From Clostridia bacterium (lineage in GTDB: Bacteria; Bacillota; Clostridia; Christensenellales; Borkfalkiaceae): a DNA stretch of 9,416 nt. A program made the position numbers and the translations under genes. Positions 6,565 to 9,416 of this stretch are shown here, piece by piece. Below the pieces are notes generated by a model. The model was not told the DNA's origin. It was given only the letters and a program-made list of their open reading frames with translations, and made no database searches. The stretch's first letter is position 1, and every line of letters begins with the position of its first letter. The DNA lies in contig JAFVOV010000117.1 of assembly GCA_017505675.1 (NCBI GenBank), positions 1-9,416 of the forward strand. The letters are read 5' to 3'.

Positions 6565-7867
6565 AAATCAATTTTATCACGTCGTTATCAAGTTTAAGTT
6601 CTGTTCCGTAAGGTTTACTCAATTTGCTTAAAATATTAAAGATTTTTTCACCTTCTTCACCTTTTGCGTGATAAGGCAAGCCGTTTTCATCACCCTTTTT
6701 GTTAAAACCTAAAGACGTAGGTATCATTTCAAGAGAAATCATTTTGCCGTCTTTATATTCTATTTTAGGAACAACCGTTAAGAAGTTACATTCTTCCGCT
6801 TGAAGACCTATTTTACCGCCTTTAGAGCGCGCGTTTAACCCTTCAAGCGCCGTTGCCGTTGCAGGACAACCGTATTTATTCAAAAAGTCCGCAGGCAAAT
6901 ATTTAACGCGCATACCTTGATATATAAAATCACCTAACGAATAAAAAATAGGCAAACCTTTATAAATTTCTAAAGGTCTTAATTGATGCGTTCCACCGCC
7001 CATAATTGCGCTTGCGCCAGCATCAATACACGCGTGAGAAAGTTCTACGAAAAAGTCTGGAACTTCTTCGTGCTTGGTGTTGCCGATTTCGTGACAATGT
7101 ATTAAAACGAAAACGTAATCACAAACTTTTTTAGCATCTTTAATAGAATTTATTAAACGCGCTTTATCTGCTTTATTACACTCCGTCTTTTTTCTTGAAC
7201 CGTCAAAACAAAACTTTTGAGTACCGAAAACTAGCACGCCTTCAGGCGCAGGCAAAGAAAAGCCTGTTGCTATCAAAAGGTCGTTATACGCGTTCATTTG
7301 AGTAGATTTTGCAATTTCATTTAGCGTTTCCGCTTGTTCTTTAGTTATTTGATGATAAGTATCGAAGGAAAGGTAATTAACGCCCGGTCTTGCTTTTAGT
7401 TTAGGCGTAGCCACCCCTGCTTTTGCAGCCATATTAAAACAAGTGGTAACTGCAATAATGCCCACTTTTTTGCCGTTTGCGTTAAGTATTGCGGGCGCGC
7501 CCGCTTCTTCTAAACTTTTTCCGCTACCCGAATGAGCCAAGCCTTTTTTATCTAAAACTTCGAGAGTGGAAAGTAAACCGTGATAAGAATAATCTAGCGT
7601 ATGGTTATTTGCCGTGCCGTAATAATTAAACCCGAATTTTTCAATATATTTAAAATCTTCAGGCTCGGTGTTAATCCAAGTTCCGCCAGAATATGCTGAA
7701 GCGTAATCACCGAACTCGGAAACGTTAGTTTCAAGATTAGTTATCCTTACGTCACCGCTACCTATATAATCGGCAACGCCTTTCATTTCGCCGTCAACGT
7801 ATTCTTTAGGAAAATCCGCAACGAACAAAGCGTCCCCTGTAAAAGTAACTTTAAGATTATCTTTCAT
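6563..7867 (-). CDS. CapA-family protein (calcineurin-like metal hydrolase fold), cytosolic
   Basis: This 434-residue protein belongs to the CapA/PgsA family, named for poly-gamma-glutamate capsule synthesis but with a fold related to calcineurin-like phosphatases. Motifs appear in the expected order: TFTGD (8-12), NLE (44-46), ANNHTLDY (86-93), RPGVNYL (160-166), HCHE (257-260), a histidine at 294 within GGGTHQLRPLE (290-300), and YSLGDF (309-314). These D, E, N and H residues are the likely metal ligands. There is no signal peptide or N-terminal membrane anchor, unlike capsule-associated CapA, so a soluble cytosolic enzyme is likelier than a capsule export protein. A segment of about 75 residues between RPGVN and HCHE appears to be a subfamily insertion. 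An AAGGTGAT site stands just before the ATG, in the 18-base gap after yfcE. No other capsule gene (CapB or CapC) is present. The reaction is unknown. Confidence 0.85.
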   Translation of the reverse strand: MKDNLKVTFTGDALFVADFPKEYVDGEMKGVADYIGSGDVRITNLETNVSEFGDYASAYSGGTWINTEPEDFKYIEKFGFNYYGTANNHTLDYSYHGLLSTLEVLDKKGLAHSGSGKSLEEAGAPAILNANGKKVGIIAVTTCFNMAAKAGVATPKLKARPGVNYLSFDTYHQITKEQAETLNEIAKSTQMNAYNDLLIATGFSLPAPEGVLVFGTQKFCFDGSRKKTECNKADKARLINSIKDAKKVCDYVFVLIHCHEIGNTKHEEVPDFFVELSHACIDAGASAIMGGGTHQLRPLEIYKGLPIFYSLGDFIYQGMRVKYLPADFLNKYGCPATATALEGLNARSKGGKIGLQAEECNFLTVVPKIEYKDGKMISLEMIPTSLGFNKKGDENGLPYHAKGEEGEKIFNILSKLSKPYGTELKLDNDVIKLI

Positions 7868-7870
7868 TTT

Positions 7871-7878
7871 ATCACCTT
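7871..7878 (-). promoter_or_regulatory. Ribosome binding site of the CapA-like gene
   Basis: On the minus strand this reads AAGGTGAT, with the AAGGTG core five bases before the ATG at 7867. It matches the anti-Shine-Dalgarno sequence at eight positions and confirms the chosen start of the CapA-like protein. Confidence 0.75.
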
Positions 7879-7885
7879 AAAAAAT

Positions 7886-8422
7886 TTATAAATTAACGTC
7901 CTTAATAATATTTCCGTCTAAATCTTTAAGATATAGGCGATTGTCTTCTAAAATAATATAACTGTTAGGCGTGCCGTTTTTGGGCAAAGAAAGCGAGCCC
8001 GTATTAGCAACGACTATATCCCCGTTATATTCTATAAATCCCGTATGAATATGCCCGTAAATAACCGCGTCAAATTTCGTTCTTGGCATATTGTCTTTAT
8101 TATAAACGTGACCGTGTGTTAAAAACACCGTTTTATCACCACTAACAAGCGCCATTTCTTCAATAAAAGAAAATTCTGAAATCATAGTATCAACCGCGCT
8201 ATCGCAATTACCTTTTAACACGATAAGTTTTTCTTTTATACCGTTCAAAACTTCCGCAACGCGCATGGGCGCGTAATTATTTGGGAGCGGATTTCTTGGC
8301 CCGTGATTATAAACGTCACCTAAAAGAATACATTTATCTGCATTTTCTTTTGATATAACTTCTACTAATTTTTCCGCGTAAAACGCAGAACCGTGAAGGT
8401 CTGAAGCAATTAAAAATTTCAT
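7886..8422 (-). CDS. yfcE: YfcE-type metallophosphodiesterase
   Basis: This is a 178-residue calcineurin-like phosphodiesterase of the YfcE/MJ0936 group, close to the 184 residues of the E. coli protein. That enzyme cleaves phosphodiesters such as bis-p-nitrophenyl phosphate with manganese; its physiological substrate is not known. The two-metal site is complete: SDLHG (D8, H10), LGDV (D36), GNCDS (N72), THGH (H103) and GHIH (H123, H125). The stretch NHGPRNPLP (39-47) and the ending SLSLPK are strongly YfcE-like. It lies ten bases after tcdA, with a poor Shine-Dalgarno site (GGA about eight bases before the ATG), so translation may depend on coupling. The protein is cytosolic and single-domain, with no missing residues. 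Identity to the YfcE subfamily is secure; the cellular role is not. Confidence 0.93.
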   Translation of the reverse strand: MKFLIASDLHGSAFYAEKLVEVISKENADKCILLGDVYNHGPRNPLPNNYAPMRVAEVLNGIKEKLIVLKGNCDSAVDTMISEFSFIEEMALVSGDKTVFLTHGHVYNKDNMPRTKFDAVIYGHIHTGFIEYNGDIVVANTGSLSLPKNGTPNSYIILEDNRLYLKDLDGNIIKDVNL

Positions 8423-8432
8423 AATAAATCCG

Positions 8433-9137
8433 TTACTTAATTAAGTCCGTAACCACTTCTTTCGCTAAAATAAGACCTGCCGTTGCCGGTACAAAAATCA
8501 TACTTGGCGGAGCGGTTTTTCCATCTGCTTTTTTATCTTTTATATCGTTATTTTTAACGGCAATTTCTTCAGAGTAAACCACTTTAACGCCCTTTATCCC
8601 GCGAGTTTTAAGTTCCTTACGCATTACGCGCGCAAGCGGGCATTCTTTAGTTTTCTCAATATCCGCAACCATAAGTTTAGTAGGGTCTAATTTACCGCCC
8701 GTTCCCATACAAGATATTACGGGAACGTTTGCCTTTTTTGCGCGCATTATTATCTCTAACTTTGCGCTTACCGTATCAACTGCGTCAATCACGTAATCAA
8801 ACGAAGAAAAATCTATATCGTCAGCGTTTTCGGGCAAATAAAAGGTTTTATAGAGAAAAACGCGCGCGTCGGGATTAACGGCTAAAATCCGTTCTTTCAT
8901 AACGGAAACTTTATCCTGCCCGACCGTTTCGCGCGTGGCTATAATTTGACGGTTTATATTAGTAAAATCAACAGTATCACCATCAACGAGCGTAAGCGTT
9001 CCCACGCCACATCTTGCAAGCGCTTCAACCGCATAACCGCCAACGCCACCGATACCAAACACCGCAACAGAAGCGTTTTTAAGCGCGGAAAAAGCCTGTT
9101 CTCCGATAAGTGTTTTTACCCTGCCGAATACTTCCAT
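8433..9137 (-). CDS. tcdA: tRNA threonylcarbamoyladenosine dehydratase (TcdA/CsdL, ThiF-E1 fold)
   Basis: TcdA uses ATP to dehydrate and cyclise N6-threonylcarbamoyladenosine at position 37 of ANN-decoding tRNAs, giving ct6A. The 234-residue protein has a Rossmann-type adenylation domain: GIGGVG (28-33) for nucleotide binding, acidic D52 at the end of the second strand, NINRQ (60-64) with the conserved arginine, and DAVD (118-121). The C-terminal VPATAGLILA, about 15 residues from the end, is characteristic of TcdA rather than ThiF, MoeB or HesA, as is the start FGRVKTLIGE. A short lysine-rich insert precedes it. No CsdA/CsdE sulfur-relay gene is visible. Its ATG lies one base after the asnA stop, and the nearest Shine-Dalgarno (AAGGAA) is about 15 bases away, so translation probably restarts after asnA termination. 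Confidence 0.93.
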   Translation of the reverse strand: MEVFGRVKTLIGEQAFSALKNASVAVFGIGGVGGYAVEALARCGVGTLTLVDGDTVDFTNINRQIIATRETVGQDKVSVMKERILAVNPDARVFLYKTFYLPENADDIDFSSFDYVIDAVDTVSAKLEIIMRAKKANVPVISCMGTGGKLDPTKLMVADIEKTKECPLARVMRKELKTRGIKGVKVVYSEEIAVKNNDIKDKKADGKTAPPSMIFVPATAGLILAKEVVTDLIK

Positions 9138-9138
9138 A

Positions 9139-9416
9139 TTACAATAAATAAATTCCTTTTTTCGCGTTTTCTTTTACGCATTCATCCGACCAAATAGACG
9201 CTTGAACTTCGCCTATATGCGCTTTGTTTAAGAAAAACATACAAAGCCTTGACTGCCCTATGCCCCCACCGATAGTTAAAGGCAAAGTTTTATCTAAAAT
9301 AGCCTTGCAATAAGGATTTTCAAGTTTATGTAATTCCTTTCTCTTTTTAACCTGTTTAACTAGGCTTTTTTCATCAACTCTTATACCCATTGAAGAAATT
9401 TCTAACGCTAAATTTA
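9139..9416 (-). CDS. asnA: Aspartate-ammonia ligase AsnA, C-terminal part (5' end outside window)
   Basis: AsnA makes asparagine from aspartate, ammonia and ATP, releasing AMP and pyrophosphate. Only the last 91 codons are visible. The reading frame continues without a stop past the ATG at 9390 to the right edge, so that ATG is internal, not a start. The E. coli enzyme is 330 residues, so about 240 are missing. The fragment matches the AsnA C-terminus closely: EISSMGIRVD, then TIGGGIGQSR, the glycine-rich active-site loop of this class II synthetase-like fold, and HIGEVQASIW near the end. In E. coli AsnA the equivalent stretches are nearly the same. The protein would be cytosolic. It is the most promoter-proximal gene seen of the minus-strand operon; tcdA follows after one base. 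No sign of damage in the visible part. Confidence 0.95.
   Translation of the reverse strand, partial: NLALEISSMGIRVDEKSLVKQVKKRKELHKLENPYCKAILDKTLPLTIGGGIGQSRLCMFFLNKAHIGEVQASIWSDECVKENAKKGIYLL

Noticed and set aside
9388..9390. ATG at 9390 as the start of a small 83-residue protein
   Set aside because: The frame stays open to the window edge and the upstream codons continue the AsnA motif EISS before MGIRVD, so this methionine is internal.
2397..9416. Altered genetic code, because none of the eight genes ends in TGA
   Set aside because: Eight stops are too few to judge; no in-frame TGA occurs in any gene and tryptophans in conserved motifs are read as TGG, so the standard code is sufficient.

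Overview
The window looks like chromosomal DNA of a spore-forming Clostridia-type Firmicute. The evidence is AT-rich sequence, purine-rich Shine-Dalgarno sites (AAGGAG, AGGAGAG, AAGGTGAT, AGGTGG), a TTG start, and a full-length SpoIIE, which is confined to endospore formers. The genus cannot be read from the sequence. All eight genes use TAA or TAG stops and read through in the standard code. No tRNA, rRNA, CRISPR array, insertion sequence, phage gene or toxin-antitoxin pair was found.

Layout. The plus strand carries one gene, spoIIE (77-2359). It is preceded by a possible -10 box and a strong ribosome binding site at the left edge. A GC-rich hairpin (2367-2390) then separates it from a convergent, minus-strand run of seven genes. 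In transcription order, right to left, these are: asnA (5' part cut off by the window end), tcdA, yfcE, a CapA-family protein, an M20 amidohydrolase, an MFS transporter and an FGGY carbohydrate kinase. Gaps between these seven genes are only 1 to 18 bases, so they probably form one operon whose promoter lies beyond the right edge. The hairpin, followed on that strand by a run of seven Ts, is the operon's likely terminator. There is no gene-free stretch over 300 bases.

How the genes fit together. The promoter-proximal three are widely conserved single-function enzymes: asparagine synthesis, the cyclisation of the tRNA t6A modification, and a small phosphodiesterase. The distal four look like a scavenging cassette: a permease, a cytosolic amide-bond hydrolase, a cytosolic CapA-like putative metal hydrolase and a sugar kinase. 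One reading is that an imported conjugate is cleaved and its polyol or sugar part is phosphorylated. That is inference, and the substrate is unknown. No new defence system or mobile system was recognised. The distal cassette and the unassigned substrates of its members are the main open points.
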